NCBI RefSeq assembly: GCF_009650995.1
Contig: NZ_WHVV01000014.1
Location: 1 to 64,000 of the forward strand
Source: Sporosarcina cascadiensis
GTDB taxonomy: Bacteria > Bacillota > Bacilli > Bacillales_A > Planococcaceae
Reading direction: 5' to 3'
Length of the DNA: 64,000 bases
Of the stretch, positions 1 to 8,890 are shown piece by piece. The first letter of the stretch is position 1. Every line of letters starts with the position of its first letter. Position numbers and translations under genes: made by a program. The notes beneath the pieces are model-generated. The model was not told the DNA's origin, searched no databases, and saw only the letters and a program-made list of their open reading frames with translations.

Positions 1-584
1 GATTTAATCGTCGGGAAATCGACACCATATTTTTCGGCCAGTTTACCGTAATTGATTGACTGCATGATGACACCAATTGATCCAGTCAACGTTTCCGGAT
101 GAACGAAAATCTTCTCTGCCGGGGCTGAAATATAATAGCCTCCTGAAGCCGCCATTCCTCCCATTGCAACGTAGATTGGTATCTCTTTTGTTTCTTGCAT
201 TTCAGTAAACGCATCATAGATATCGGATGATTCCAATACCCCGCCACCCGGCGAGTTCACTGATAGTACAATACCTTTTACCGTAGGATCTTCATTCAAT
301 TGAGCTAACTGCGCCATAAAGCGCTGGTGATTATATTCCGTGCCGCTGAATAAAGATGCCGCACCCGTATCTTGGATAACGCCATCTACTGAAAGTACCG
401 CAATCCGTTCATCCATACTTCCATCTTCCACGACTGTTTCCTGCACATCCTGTTCAACCGCCGTAATTTCATTGAGAAGATTATTCCAGTCTCTCGTAAA
501 AAACCAAGACATTGTGTTGATTCCGATCGATACAAATATCAAAGTCGCGGCTACTGCCACTGCAATCCATCTTTTTGCTGTCAT
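1..584 (-). CDS. sppA: Signal peptide peptidase SppA (N-terminal 194 residues, cut by window edge)
   Basis: Membrane-anchored serine protease that degrades leftover signal peptides in the membrane (S49 family). The translation starts at an ATG preceded by AGGAGG. It has an N-terminal membrane segment (about residues 6-25), then the S49 landmarks NSPGGGV, a GGMAASGGYYIS stretch carrying the presumed nucleophile Ser, and TGSIGV. The C-terminal third, with the catalytic Lys region, lies outside the window. It is divergent from nadK with about 105 bp between them, the same neighbour pair as yteI/ytdI in Bacillus subtilis. The family call is firm. Confidence 0.93.
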   Translation of the reverse strand, partial: MTAKRWIAVAVAATLIFVSIGINTMSWFFTRDWNNLLNEITAVEQDVQETVVEDGSMDERIAVLSVDGVIQDTGAASLFSGTEYNHQRFMAQLAQLNEDPTVKGIVLSVNSPGGGVLESSDIYDAFTEMQETKEIPIYVAMGGMAASGGYYISAPAEKIFVHPETLTGSIGVIMQSINYGKLAEKYGVDFPTIK

Positions 585-690
585 TCGTTACATTCCTCCT
601 TTGTTCACAACTTACTGTACGTTTCTGATCGTTCAAATGTTTCATTCATGCTACACTTACTCTATTAACTGACAAAGGGGACGATTTCCA

Positions 691-1491
691 ATGGCTTCTG
701 AACAGACAATCTATTTATTCAGCCGGCTTGACGAAGATATGATTCATAAAAAAGCATATGTCGAGAAACAATTGAAAAAAGAAGGTTTTACCCTTACTGA
801 TCATCATACGGAAGCTGCTGTCATTATCAGTATCGGCAGCGACGGAACATTTCTCCAAGCCGCCAGAAAGACAGATTTCCGCCCGGACTGCCTGTATATC
901 GGGCTGTCTGTAAAAGGAGAACACGGTGTGTACTGTGACTTTAAATACGATGACATCAGTTCATTAGTGCGTACCTTGAAGCAGCCAAATATTGAAGAAC
1001 GTCATTACCCGCTGCTTGAAGTCACAATAAATCAGCATAAACCCTTCTTTTGTCTAAACGAATTTAGCATCCGATCTACAATTATACGCACGTTCGTGAT
1101 GGATATTTCAATTGACGAGCTGCTGTTTGAGACATTTTTGGGAGATGGTATGATCATCTCCACACCGACGGGCAGTACCGCTTACAATAAATCAGTCCGC
1201 GGTGCAGTGATTGATCCGCTGCTTCCTTGCTTCCAAGTTTCCGAACTGGCATCGGTCAATAATAACCGCTACCGCACACTCGGTACTTCGTTCATTTTAA
1301 GCGGCAGCCGAAAATTGACACTTGATATTCAACAGGAAGGCAACGAGTTTCCATCTACTGCTGCTGATAATGAAGCACTGGCAGTAAAACAAGTAGAAAA
1401 AGTAGAAGCAGTGCTGAGTGACCGTGTTATTCGGACAGCTAAGTTGTCCGACAACTCCTTTTTTGAGAAAGTCCAGCGTACATTTTTCTGA
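691..1491 (+). CDS. nadK: NAD kinase
   Basis: ATP-dependent NAD kinase (266 aa) that makes NADP in the cytosol. The nucleotide-binding motif is GSDGT (usually GGDGT) in IGSDGTFLQAA at about residue 50, and the NAD-site motif TPTGSTAYNKS is at about residue 153. The start ATG follows an AAAGGGG ribosome site. Length and motifs fit the second Bacillus paralogue (YtdI type) rather than the YjbN type, because it sits beside sppA and an acyl-CoA synthetase as in B. subtilis. A bidirectional terminator follows directly. The Gly-to-Ser change in GGDGT is a mild variation and does not suggest loss of function. Confidence 0.93.
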   Translation: MASEQTIYLFSRLDEDMIHKKAYVEKQLKKEGFTLTDHHTEAAVIISIGSDGTFLQAARKTDFRPDCLYIGLSVKGEHGVYCDFKYDDISSLVRTLKQPNIEERHYPLLEVTINQHKPFFCLNEFSIRSTIIRTFVMDISIDELLFETFLGDGMIISTPTGSTAYNKSVRGAVIDPLLPCFQVSELASVNNNRYRTLGTSFILSGSRKLTLDIQQEGNEFPSTAADNEALAVKQVEKVEAVLSDRVIRTAKLSDNSFFEKVQRTFF

Positions 1492-1500
1492 TACCAAATC

Positions 1501-1549
1501 AAAGGGCTGTTCAAACGTCGGACTAAGACGACTTTTGAACAGCCCTTTT
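1501..1549. terminator. Bidirectional terminator between nadK and the acyl-CoA synthetase gene
   Basis: A 15-bp arm (AAAGGGCTGTTCAAA) is repeated inverted, followed by TTTTCATTTTT on the plus strand. It separates two convergent genes and probably serves both. Confidence 0.8.
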
Positions 1550-1554
1550 CATTT

Positions 1555-3132
1555 TTAATCTTGTGGATTCTGTTCTTTTTTACGCAGTTCTACACGCATA
1601 ATTTTGCCTGAACTTGTCTTGGGCAGTTCATCTAAAAACTCAATCTTACGCGGATACTTATAAGGAGCTGTCATTTGCTTCACATGCTGCTGCAATTCTT
1701 TAATCAGCTGTTCTGACCCGGCCGCTGCATCTCTGAGAACGACAAATGCTTTCACAACATTGCCGCGTTCGGGATCCGGACTGCCGACTACCGCGCACTC
1801 ACGGACAGCAGGGTGTTTAATTAATGCATCTTCCACTTCGAATGGCCCAATTGTATAACCGGAGCTGACAATAATATCATCTCCGCGTCCCTCAAACCAG
1901 AAGTAACCGTCTTTATCTCTCTTTGCACGGTCGCCCGTTACATAATATTCACCTCTGAATTGCATTTTCGTACGTTCCGGGTCATTTAGATATTCTTGGA
2001 ACAAGGCGGGGGTTGATTGATGGACGGCGATATCCCCAACCTCATCCGCAGCCGCAATCGTTCCTTCATCCGTAATAATCTCCACCTGGTTGCCAGGAGT
2101 CGGCATCCCCATTGAACCGGGTTTCGCTTCCATGCCGATCATCGTGCCGACCAGCAGCGTATTTTCCGTCTGACCATAACCATCGCGGACAGCTAATGAA
2201 AATTGCTTATCGAAAATTTCAATGATTTCACGATTCAGCGGCTCACCCGCTGATACGGCGCTTTTAATAGAAGCTAATGAAAAGTCGCTGAGGTTTTCCG
2301 CTTTTGCCATGAAACGATATTCTGTCGGTGTACAACAAAGCACATTAATTTGATATTCATCTAGAAAATTAAAATACTTATCTACATTGAATTTGCCATT
2401 ATAGACAAATCCTGTTGCCCCGCTTCCAAGAACAGATAAGAACGGAGTCCAGATCCACTTTTGCCATCCGGGAGCTGCAGTTGCCCATACACGATCCCCT
2501 TCTTCAATGCCAAGCCAGTTCGGTCCGGTTGTACGCAGATGCGCGTATCCCCATGCATGCGTATGAACGACGCCTTTTGGTTTACCTGTAGTGCCTGATG
2601 TATAGGACAGGAAAGCGGTATCCGTACTTTTTGTATTGCTGGCAGTAAATTCTGAAGAGGCATTCTTTTCCTGCTCAGTCAGCGGGATTTCTCCTTCTTC
2701 TGCTTTGCCGATAATAAAAACTTTCACATTATCAATATTGCCGACATGTTCCAGCTGGTCATTGAAGGCGTCAAAGGCAATGATTGCTTTCGCTCCGCTA
2801 TGTTCGATTCGATATTCAATATCAGAGGAACGCAGCATTTCTGAACTGGGGATGACTACTAGACCCGCTTTGAGCGCACCAATATATGTAACATATGCTT
2901 CAATCATACGCGGTACCATAACTAACACCACATCACCTTCAGCCAGGCCGTTAGTGGTCAGTACATTGGCTGTGCGATTGGCGGCTTTCATGAGCTCATC
3001 GTAAGTTACTTCTTGCTGCTGATTTTGAGAGTCCACGTAAATTAGCGCTTTCCTTCCGTCGCCTGTCGCATATTTTTCGAATTCAGAGACGATATTATAA
3101 CGATCTGGTGCGAGTAATTCTTCTCGGTTCAT
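1555..3132 (-). CDS. Acyl-CoA synthetase, AMP-forming (YtcI/MbcS type)
   Basis: ANL-family ligase (525 aa from the chosen start) that activates a carboxylic acid with ATP and CoA. It shows the P-loop YTSGTTGKPKG, the A5 motif DGYGQTEN, YVTGDRA, the hinge Asp in FEGRGDDII, and the C-terminal catalytic Lys in PKTSSGKIMR. The start is the ATG at 3132, seven bases after an AAGGGGG ribosome site. Earlier in-frame starts lie on or before that site. The closest named relative by family and position is B. subtilis YtcI, of the group that activates short or branched-chain acids. The substrate cannot be read from the sequence, and acetate or medium-chain acids remain possible. Confidence 0.85.
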   Translation of the reverse strand: MNREELLAPDRYNIVSEFEKYATGDGRKALIYVDSQNQQQEVTYDELMKAANRTANVLTTNGLAEGDVVLVMVPRMIEAYVTYIGALKAGLVVIPSSEMLRSSDIEYRIEHSGAKAIIAFDAFNDQLEHVGNIDNVKVFIIGKAEEGEIPLTEQEKNASSEFTASNTKSTDTAFLSYTSGTTGKPKGVVHTHAWGYAHLRTTGPNWLGIEEGDRVWATAAPGWQKWIWTPFLSVLGSGATGFVYNGKFNVDKYFNFLDEYQINVLCCTPTEYRFMAKAENLSDFSLASIKSAVSAGEPLNREIIEIFDKQFSLAVRDGYGQTENTLLVGTMIGMEAKPGSMGMPTPGNQVEIITDEGTIAAADEVGDIAVHQSTPALFQEYLNDPERTKMQFRGEYYVTGDRAKRDKDGYFWFEGRGDDIIVSSGYTIGPFEVEDALIKHPAVRECAVVGSPDPERGNVVKAFVVLRDAAAGSEQLIKELQQHVKQMTAPYKYPRKIEFLDELPKTSSGKIMRVELRKKEQNPQD

Positions 3133-3228
3133 GTTCATTCCCCCTTTTACATAATAGTACCAGTATACAAATACCATGCGCACATTTCAAAATTTTTGTG
3201 TCCTGATTACATTCACTTCATTATATAA

Positions 3229-3264
3229 AAAGCAACTTATACTATTTTCATAGTACAAGTTGCT
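3229..3264 (-). terminator. Terminator of the dctQMP unit
   Basis: On the minus strand an AGCAACTT...AAGTTGCT hairpin with an inner CTAT/ATAG pairing is followed by TTTTTATAT, just after the dctP stop codon. Confidence 0.75.
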
Positions 3265-3277
3265 AAATTATCTATTA

Positions 3278-4315
3278 TTAAAAGTCTTTCTGCTCTTCAA
3301 ATGCATCATCAATTAACTCTTTACCTACTTTATCTTCATATTTATCGTAGACAGGCTGTGCCTTCTCTAAAAACACAGCACGTTCCTCATCCGATAATTT
3401 AGATACTTTAATCCCGTCAGGATCTGCTTCATATTTCTTACGGATTTCTCCATCCATTTCTTCTTGCAAGTCCCTTTGATATTGACTTGCTTCCTTGGCC
3501 GAATCTTTTAATAAAGTTTGTTGTTCCGGTGTCAGCGTGTCCCAAACCACTTTGGAGAATAAAATTGGTATGGCATCATATATGTGGCTCGTTTCGACCA
3601 AATAATCCGCCACTTCGTTAAAGCCCATCGTATCGATATTAGCATAAGGATTTTCCAGACCATCCACTACACCTTGCTGCATAGCAGTAAACACTTCTGT
3701 AAACGCTATGGGTGCAGCACTTGCGCCAAGTTCTTCAAAATGCGCGATGTGGATCGGATTATCGATTGTCCGGATCCGTATACCTTTCAAATCATCCGGT
3801 TTGGTGACCGGCTGACTCGTATTGACGGCAATATGTCTGAATCCCTGTGTCAGCCAGCCTAATCCTATGAATCCCGACTCTTCCAGGTCCTCCATTACTT
3901 GATCGCCAATCTTTCCGTCCAACACATGCTCAGCCGATTCACGATTTTTAAATAAGTAAGGTAAATCGAATAGTAAGGATTTATTTGTAAATGAACTTAA
4001 AGGTGCTGTAGTCGGCAATGCTGCTTCTAACGTACCGTTTTGAAGAGATTCCAGCATTTCCCGGTTACTTCCCATCGTACTATTTGCAAATACTTCAACA
4101 AATAGTTCACCGTCTGATTTTTCATTGACTAAATCTGCAAACTTTTGGATTCCCAAGTGAACCGCAGTTTCTTCGGTTGCTTCATGACCAACGCGGATTG
4201 TTTTTGCCTTCACTTTATCCTTCGATGTTGCATCGGCAGAAGTCGAATCATCTCCGCAGGCCGTCATGAGAACCACTGTGCAAATCATTACAAGCATCAT
4301 AAAAAGTCTTTTCAT
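3278..4315 (-). CDS. dctP: TRAP transporter substrate-binding lipoprotein DctP
   Basis: Extracellular solute receptor of a tripartite ATP-independent (TRAP) transporter, 345 aa. A lipoprotein signal peptide (residues 1-20, lipobox LMTAC with Cys20) anchors it outside the membrane. The DctP fold is clear, including IRTIDNPIHIAHFEELGASA with the Arg that usually binds the substrate carboxylate, and the EVFTAMQQGVVDGLENPY signature. It is the last gene of the unit aminotransferase - hydroxyacid dehydrogenase - dctQ - dctM - dctP, with an AGGGGG ribosome site. The conserved Arg predicts an organic acid substrate. Context (see findings) suggests a 2-hydroxy or 2-oxo acid, unproven. Confidence 0.92.
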   Translation of the reverse strand: MKRLFMMLVMICTVVLMTACGDDSTSADATSKDKVKAKTIRVGHEATEETAVHLGIQKFADLVNEKSDGELFVEVFANSTMGSNREMLESLQNGTLEAALPTTAPLSSFTNKSLLFDLPYLFKNRESAEHVLDGKIGDQVMEDLEESGFIGLGWLTQGFRHIAVNTSQPVTKPDDLKGIRIRTIDNPIHIAHFEELGASAAPIAFTEVFTAMQQGVVDGLENPYANIDTMGFNEVADYLVETSHIYDAIPILFSKVVWDTLTPEQQTLLKDSAKEASQYQRDLQEEMDGEIRKKYEADPDGIKVSKLSDEERAVFLEKAQPVYDKYEDKVGKELIDDAFEEQKDF

Positions 4316-4408
4316 TTTACATCCCCCTCTTTCTATTTTATCTTCACCAAACTCATCACATCAATCATCCAGGGTTTCCTCTCACCTCCTTTAACTTTTG
4401 AAATAGAG

Positions 4409-5707
4409 TTACAGCATATTCGGAAGCACCATAATAATGGAAGGAAATAATAGGAACAGCAGCAGTAACACGAGCAGGATGACCAAGAACGGCATCACTT
4501 GCCGCACTATACTTTCAAACGGCACTTTCGCCACCCCTTGTGCAACAAATAGTGATACGCCCACCGGAGGAGTCAAGTACCCTATTGCCAGATTGATTGT
4601 CATTAATACTCCAAAGTAGACGGGATCGTAACCAAGCTGGATGATAACCGGCAAGAATATTGGAGTGAATAAAATAATATTTGAAATGGTATCGATAAAC
4701 ATCCCTGTTATTAACAGAAACAGCATGATCAGCAACATAATGACGATTCCATTACTGGAGATTTCAAATAAAGTATTAGCAATCCTTTCCGGAATATGCT
4801 CCATTGTAAGCAGCCGGCCAAAAGTTAACGAACCGCCAATTAAGAACATGATAATTGCAGATAACAGTGAAGCCTCAATGAGACTTTCTTTAATTCCTTG
4901 CCAATTTAAACTTTTGGATACAAGCAAACCGACCAGCAAAGCATATACAGATCCGACTACTGCCGACTCGGTCGGTGTGAAAATTCCTGCATAAATACCG
5001 CCAAGTATAAGGATTGGCATAAACAAAGCCCATTTTGCATTCCATAGTTGCCTGCCTACAGAGACTTTTTCTTGCTGTTCCAGCTCTTGCATTTCAAGAG
5101 AAACAACGCCATAACCTTTCTTTTTACAAACTAGGTAATTTACGATAATTAAGCCAACACCCATTAAAAGCCCCGGGATAATACCGCCTATAAATAATTT
5201 TGTTACGGAAGCTCCAGCCACTACACCGAACATAATTAAGGGGATACTTGGCGGAATGACGACACCTATAATACTGGCTGCAGCTAAAAGCGCTGCAGAG
5301 TAAGCAGGCGGATAATTCCGCTTACTCATTTGAGGAATCAATATTGAACCAATGGCTGCTACAATTGCAGGCCCTGACCCTGAGATTGCTGCAAAGAACA
5401 TACTGGCTACAATCCCTGCCATTCCAAGACCGCCGGGCATTTTTCTAGTAACTCCTTCTGCCAATCCAACTAAGCTGTCTGCAATTCCGCCCTTTCCCAT
5501 TAAGGTTCCTACCAGCATAAAGGCCGGCACTGCCATTAGCGGAAAAGAATCTGCAGAAGTAACCATTGCCTGTGCCAGTAAATTGAACATCGGGGTTCCC
5601 GGATGAAATACCATGAATCCGACAATGGTGGAAATTGCAATGGCTACCGCAATTGGAACTGTCAGGAGCATGCAAATGGCTAATGTGATGAATAATACTG
5701 TTAGCAT
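4409..5707 (-). CDS. dctM: TRAP transporter large membrane subunit DctM
   Basis: The 432-aa large permease subunit, with about 12 hydrophobic segments and the DctM signatures GGLGMAGIVASMFFAAISG and IGVVIPPSIPLIMFGV. It moves the substrate with sodium, together with DctQ and the binding protein. The start ATG follows AGGGGGATAAAAC. It lies 16 bp after dctQ and about 90 bp before dctP. A fully separate DctQ and DctM are present, so this is not the fused form. Confidence 0.93.
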   Translation of the reverse strand: MLTVLFITLAICMLLTVPIAVAIAISTIVGFMVFHPGTPMFNLLAQAMVTSADSFPLMAVPAFMLVGTLMGKGGIADSLVGLAEGVTRKMPGGLGMAGIVASMFFAAISGSGPAIVAAIGSILIPQMSKRNYPPAYSAALLAAASIIGVVIPPSIPLIMFGVVAGASVTKLFIGGIIPGLLMGVGLIIVNYLVCKKKGYGVVSLEMQELEQQEKVSVGRQLWNAKWALFMPILILGGIYAGIFTPTESAVVGSVYALLVGLLVSKSLNWQGIKESLIEASLLSAIIMFLIGGSLTFGRLLTMEHIPERIANTLFEISSNGIVIMLLIMLFLLITGMFIDTISNIILFTPIFLPVIIQLGYDPVYFGVLMTINLAIGYLTPPVGVSLFVAQGVAKVPFESIVRQVMPFLVILLVLLLLFLLFPSIIMVLPNML

Positions 5708-5723
5708 GTTTTATCCCCCTAAT

Positions 5724-6248
5724 CTAGAAGTGGTCAATAGTATCATTTTCTTTATCACTTTCGGGGTTCATACCACTCCAATTACGAAGAGCAGGAACTA
5801 TGTTTATGAATACCATCCTTAATCCAAAACCTAGCATACCGAGTGCTCCCGGAAGGTACATGACCCAAGTCGGCATTCCCCAAATGACAGGAAAGGTTTG
5901 GCCGCGCGCCATAATATCCATCATCGATAAGTAAATGCGGTACGCCATGAAAAAACCGAATGCCGCTGCAATTACATCACCGACTAAAAATACTCTCGGA
6001 TGCCATCTTTCCGGAATGATCATTGTGATGGCTGTTACTCGTAAGTGCATTCTCTTTGAGACAGCCAGACTAATTCCTGCAAATGTAATCCAAACAAACA
6101 TTACACGGGTCAATTGCTCTGCCCACGGCAAAGTAAATGACAATACATACCGAGTGAATACCTGGCTGGCCAAAATAATAATCATAGCTGAAAACAGCAC
6201 GATAATTACATATTCTTCAACGGCTAAAAAGCGTTTTTTTACAGTCAT
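5724..6248 (-). CDS. dctQ: TRAP transporter small membrane subunit DctQ
   Basis: The 174-aa small permease subunit with four predicted transmembrane helices (about residues 12-32, 48-65, 88-108, 125-150). It has the family's SFTLPWAEQLTRVMFVW stretch (Trp-Ala-Glu). It pairs with DctM in the membrane. GGGGAG precedes the ATG. The gene sits 23 bp downstream of the hydroxyacid dehydrogenase gene, so it is almost certainly in the same transcript. Confidence 0.9.
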   Translation of the reverse strand: MTVKKRFLAVEEYVIIVLFSAMIIILASQVFTRYVLSFTLPWAEQLTRVMFVWITFAGISLAVSKRMHLRVTAITMIIPERWHPRVFLVGDVIAAAFGFFMAYRIYLSMMDIMARGQTFPVIWGMPTWVMYLPGALGMLGFGLRMVFINIVPALRNWSGMNPESDKENDTIDHF

Positions 6249-6271
6249 ATCATTTCACTCCCCACTTGAAA

Positions 6272-7258
6272 TTAATTAGCGAAAGTCTTTAGATTTACTA
6301 CATTTTCAAAGTGGTCCCTGTCAACACCATCTAAGATTAACGTACACGTTCTTTGTTTTAACGTTGCTACAGAGTTTTCCGAAATGTAGGAGCAATGCGG
6401 GGTGATTAATACTTCTCTCTGTTGTAAAAGAGGATTATCCTGACGCGGAGGCTCCTCTTTCAATACATCTAATCCTGCACCGCCTATTTGACCTGCAGCA
6501 ATGGCCGCTGCTAAATCCTTCTCATTTACAACTCCTCCTCTGCAAGTGTTGATCAGAAAGGCTCCTTTTGGCATCAGTTGAAGTGTTTCAGAATTCATGA
6601 TATTTTCCGTTTCCGGAGTGATTGGTATATGCAGGCTCAATAAATCTGATTGAGTTAATAATTCTTTCATCGAAACGCTCGTGACACCTAATTCATCAAA
6701 TACTTGCCGGTCAGCATATTTATCAAAAGCTATTATTCGAGATCCAAATGTCTGAAGTTTCTTAGCGACTAATTGAGAGATCCTTCCAAAACCGAATAAC
6801 CCTATCGTCATGTCTTTGAATCTTTTAAACGGCAGTGTTTCCAGAGCATCCCACTTTCCATTTTCTACTTGCCGACTGTAACTTTTAATCCGGCGGCTTA
6901 CAGCCAGCATCAAAGCAATCGTATGATCTGCCACTTCCTCTACACAATAATCAGGTACATTGCAGACAGGAATTTCTTTTTCCGCTGCTGCCTCGATATC
7001 GACGTGATTGAATCCCACACCATATACAGCAATCACTTTACAACTGTCTAATTGATCGATGATCCTTTTCTCACAATTAAACCCCACTTGGACGATGACG
7101 CCATCCGCGGCAGGACCATACTCTGCCAAGTCATCAGAAAGAGTAGCAGAAGTGGATACTTTCAATGTGAATCCATTCTGATTAAACAATTCTTCTTCCA
7201 GATGATGTTCCGTCCACTCATCATCGAGGATCCAAACAAGTTTCTTGCCATCCTTCAT
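6272..7258 (-). CDS. D-2-hydroxyacid dehydrogenase (NAD-dependent)
   Basis: Member of the D-isomer 2-hydroxyacid dehydrogenase family (328 aa), interconverting a 2-oxoacid and a 2-hydroxyacid with NAD(P)H in the cytosol. Seen are the Rossmann motif GLFGFGRIS, an acidic residue after the second strand (AFDKYAD, favouring NAD), the substrate Arg in NTCRGGVVNE, the Glu in LKEEPPR and the catalytic His in ITPHCSY. It resembles phosphoglycerate/hydroxypyruvate dehydrogenases but lacks the C-terminal ACT region of SerA. It is 16 bp after the aminotransferase gene and followed closely by the TRAP genes, which suggests a role in metabolising the imported acid. Substrate unknown. Confidence 0.85.
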   Translation of the reverse strand: MKDGKKLVWILDDEWTEHHLEEELFNQNGFTLKVSTSATLSDDLAEYGPAADGVIVQVGFNCEKRIIDQLDSCKVIAVYGVGFNHVDIEAAAEKEIPVCNVPDYCVEEVADHTIALMLAVSRRIKSYSRQVENGKWDALETLPFKRFKDMTIGLFGFGRISQLVAKKLQTFGSRIIAFDKYADRQVFDELGVTSVSMKELLTQSDLLSLHIPITPETENIMNSETLQLMPKGAFLINTCRGGVVNEKDLAAAIAAGQIGGAGLDVLKEEPPRQDNPLLQQREVLITPHCSYISENSVATLKQRTCTLILDGVDRDHFENVVNLKTFAN

Positions 7259-7274
7259 TTCTGCACCTCCATTT

Positions 7275-8366
7275 TTAAAGCACTTCTTTTAAAGCCTGAA
7301 TTAATTTATTATTTTCTTCATTTGTACCAATAGTGATTCTTCCGTACGTTGAAAGCTTCCAAGGAGTGCAGGGTCTGATCAAAAGACCTCTTTCCATAAG
7401 TCTTGCAAACACCTTTGATATATCTTGTTTGACATTAACGAAAATGAAATTGGATTGAGAGTCTACTACTTCACACTCGAGGTCTATTAAAGCATCAGTC
7501 AATCGCTGTCTCTCAGAGCAGTTTTTTTCAAACACAACGGCTCCGAATGCTTCATCCTCCAAAGAAGCCAGAGCTCCTGCGAGCGCAATTCTATTGACCG
7601 CAAATGTTTGTCTGACAGCTTGTAAAGATTGTATATATTTTGAATTTGCCATAGCGTAGCCAACTCTCGCTCCTGCTAAGCCGTAAAACTTAGAAAATGT
7701 TCTTACACCAATTACGGGAAGTCCTGCTTTGATGAAATCGATGCATGTTTTATACTTTGGTGAATCTACATACTCCACATAAGCCTCATCGAGAATGGCG
7801 ATAACATGTGAAGGTAAACTTTCAAGAAATGTCAGCAGTTCATCATCATCCACAATAGTTCCCGTCGGATTATTTGGATTACAAATGAAGATCAGCTTAG
7901 TCTTGTCAGTGACCGCCTCGAGAATCCCTTTCAAATTGACTGTGAAATCTTCGTTGGATGTAACTTCAACAGGAACCCCGCCCATCAGCAATGTGACCGC
8001 TTCGTAGCTGGAAAAGGTCGGCTGACAATAAATCACTTCATCACCCTCGTTGATATAAGCATGGCCTAGGAGAGAGATAATGTGGTCTGCACCATTAGCT
8101 ACGATCAATTGCTCAGCATCCAGCCCATATTTCTGCCCGAGCGCTTCGCGAAGCTCACGGCTCGTAGGCTCGGGATAAAGCCAACTATCACGCACCGAAC
8201 GCTCCATAGCGGAAAGCGCTTTTACGGATGGTCCATACGGATTCTCATTCGATGCGAGTCGGATCACCTCATCGAGTCCCAGCTCCCTTTTCACATCTTC
8301 AATTGGCTTACCCGGAACATAAGGCGTTAAATTATGTACTTCCTTACGCCATAAGTTTTTCATCAT
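7275..8366 (-). CDS. HisC-like class I/II aminotransferase
   Basis: PLP-dependent aminotransferase (363 aa) of the histidinol-phosphate/aromatic aminotransferase group. Landmarks are SNENPYGPS, the PLP-contact NPNNPTGT, DEAYVEYV, the Schiff-base Lys in RTFSKFYGLAGARVGY, and a C-terminal Arg that should bind the substrate carboxylate. The chosen ATG lies seven bases after AAGGAG. The upstream in-frame ATG overlaps that ribosome site. It is first in an operon with a hydroxyacid dehydrogenase and a TRAP transporter, not with histidine biosynthesis genes, and it has its own sigma-54 promoter. It is therefore probably catabolic or salvage, acting on an aromatic or imidazole 2-oxoacid (inference). 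Confidence 0.83.
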   Translation of the reverse strand: MMKNLWRKEVHNLTPYVPGKPIEDVKRELGLDEVIRLASNENPYGPSVKALSAMERSVRDSWLYPEPTSRELREALGQKYGLDAEQLIVANGADHIISLLGHAYINEGDEVIYCQPTFSSYEAVTLLMGGVPVEVTSNEDFTVNLKGILEAVTDKTKLIFICNPNNPTGTIVDDDELLTFLESLPSHVIAILDEAYVEYVDSPKYKTCIDFIKAGLPVIGVRTFSKFYGLAGARVGYAMANSKYIQSLQAVRQTFAVNRIALAGALASLEDEAFGAVVFEKNCSERQRLTDALIDLECEVVDSQSNFIFVNVKQDISKVFARLMERGLLIRPCTPWKLSTYGRITIGTNEENNKLIQALKEVL

Positions 8367-8520
8367 AATCATTCTCCTTTTCATTCATTTTCAATAATAA
8401 AATGACGGAAGCAAAACCAGATATTTGATAAGGAATAAATAGTTCGTTACAACTTAAATATTTTAAAAACTAATCAGGTTAGATCAATAGCAAGCCAGAG
8501 CCATTATGTACTATATACTT

Positions 8521-8537
8521 TGCAACTTCCGTGCCAA
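8521..8537 (-). promoter_or_regulatory. Sigma-54 (-24/-12) promoter for the aminotransferase-TRAP unit
   Basis: The minus strand reads TTGGCACGGAAGTTGCA, matching the consensus TGGCACG-N4-TTGC at every key position (GG at -24, GC at -12). It lies about 155 bp before the aminotransferase start, giving a leader of roughly 145 nt. A sigma-54 gene and a sigma-54 activator are encoded 10-12 kb away. Confidence 0.88.
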
Positions 8538-8674
8538 GAAGCAGGTTAGAATTAAAATAAAACAGGTAAAGTATTGGAAACCCTTTATTTGCAAGCACTT
8601 ATTTTTACTCAAATAAAAATATTCAGACTAATTAAAAGACTTGCTGCTATATAATTTGAAAATGTCTTTGTTTA

Positions 8675-8693
8675 GTGCAGATATTATTTGCAT
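8675..8693. promoter_or_regulatory. Candidate activator binding site (UAS copy 2)
   Basis: GCAGATATTATTTGCAT matches 15 of 17 positions of the site upstream of hutU and is preceded by GT, giving the same GTGCAGA half-site. It is about 165 bp upstream of the predicted sigma-54 start. Confidence 0.5.
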
Positions 8694-8754
8694 TTCGATA
8701 TGAGAAAATGAAAATAGGTCCGTCTTATATAGCATTTCTCTACTTTTCCCTCCT

Positions 8755-8775
8755 GCAGAAATTACTTGCATGCAA
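8755..8775. promoter_or_regulatory. Candidate activator binding site (UAS copy 1) with TTGCATGCAA palindrome
   Basis: This 21-bp stretch matches the stretch at 18283-18303 at 17 of 21 positions, including a perfect TTGCATGCAA palindrome and the GCAGA box. It lies about 255 bp upstream of the predicted start of the sigma-54 promoter at 8521, a usual distance for a sigma-54 enhancer. Confidence 0.6.
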
Positions 8776-8890
8776 ATATCTTTTTATTGCATAATTTTAC
8801 ACATGGTCTGGAAAAATCTGAATGCAATAAGGAGCGGAGTTTTCTGGGTTAATAAATCGTACTCTTATCCAGAACATGTAGTTATGTGTT

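Noticed and set aside
340-672. 110-codon frame on the plus strand opposite sppA
   Set aside because: It lies antisense to the clear sppA coding frame and has no recognisable domain.
8211-8224. cre-like GGAAAGCGCTTTTA inside the aminotransferase gene
   Set aside because: It lies within coding sequence, lacks the TG and CA ends of the consensus, and is well downstream of the promoter.
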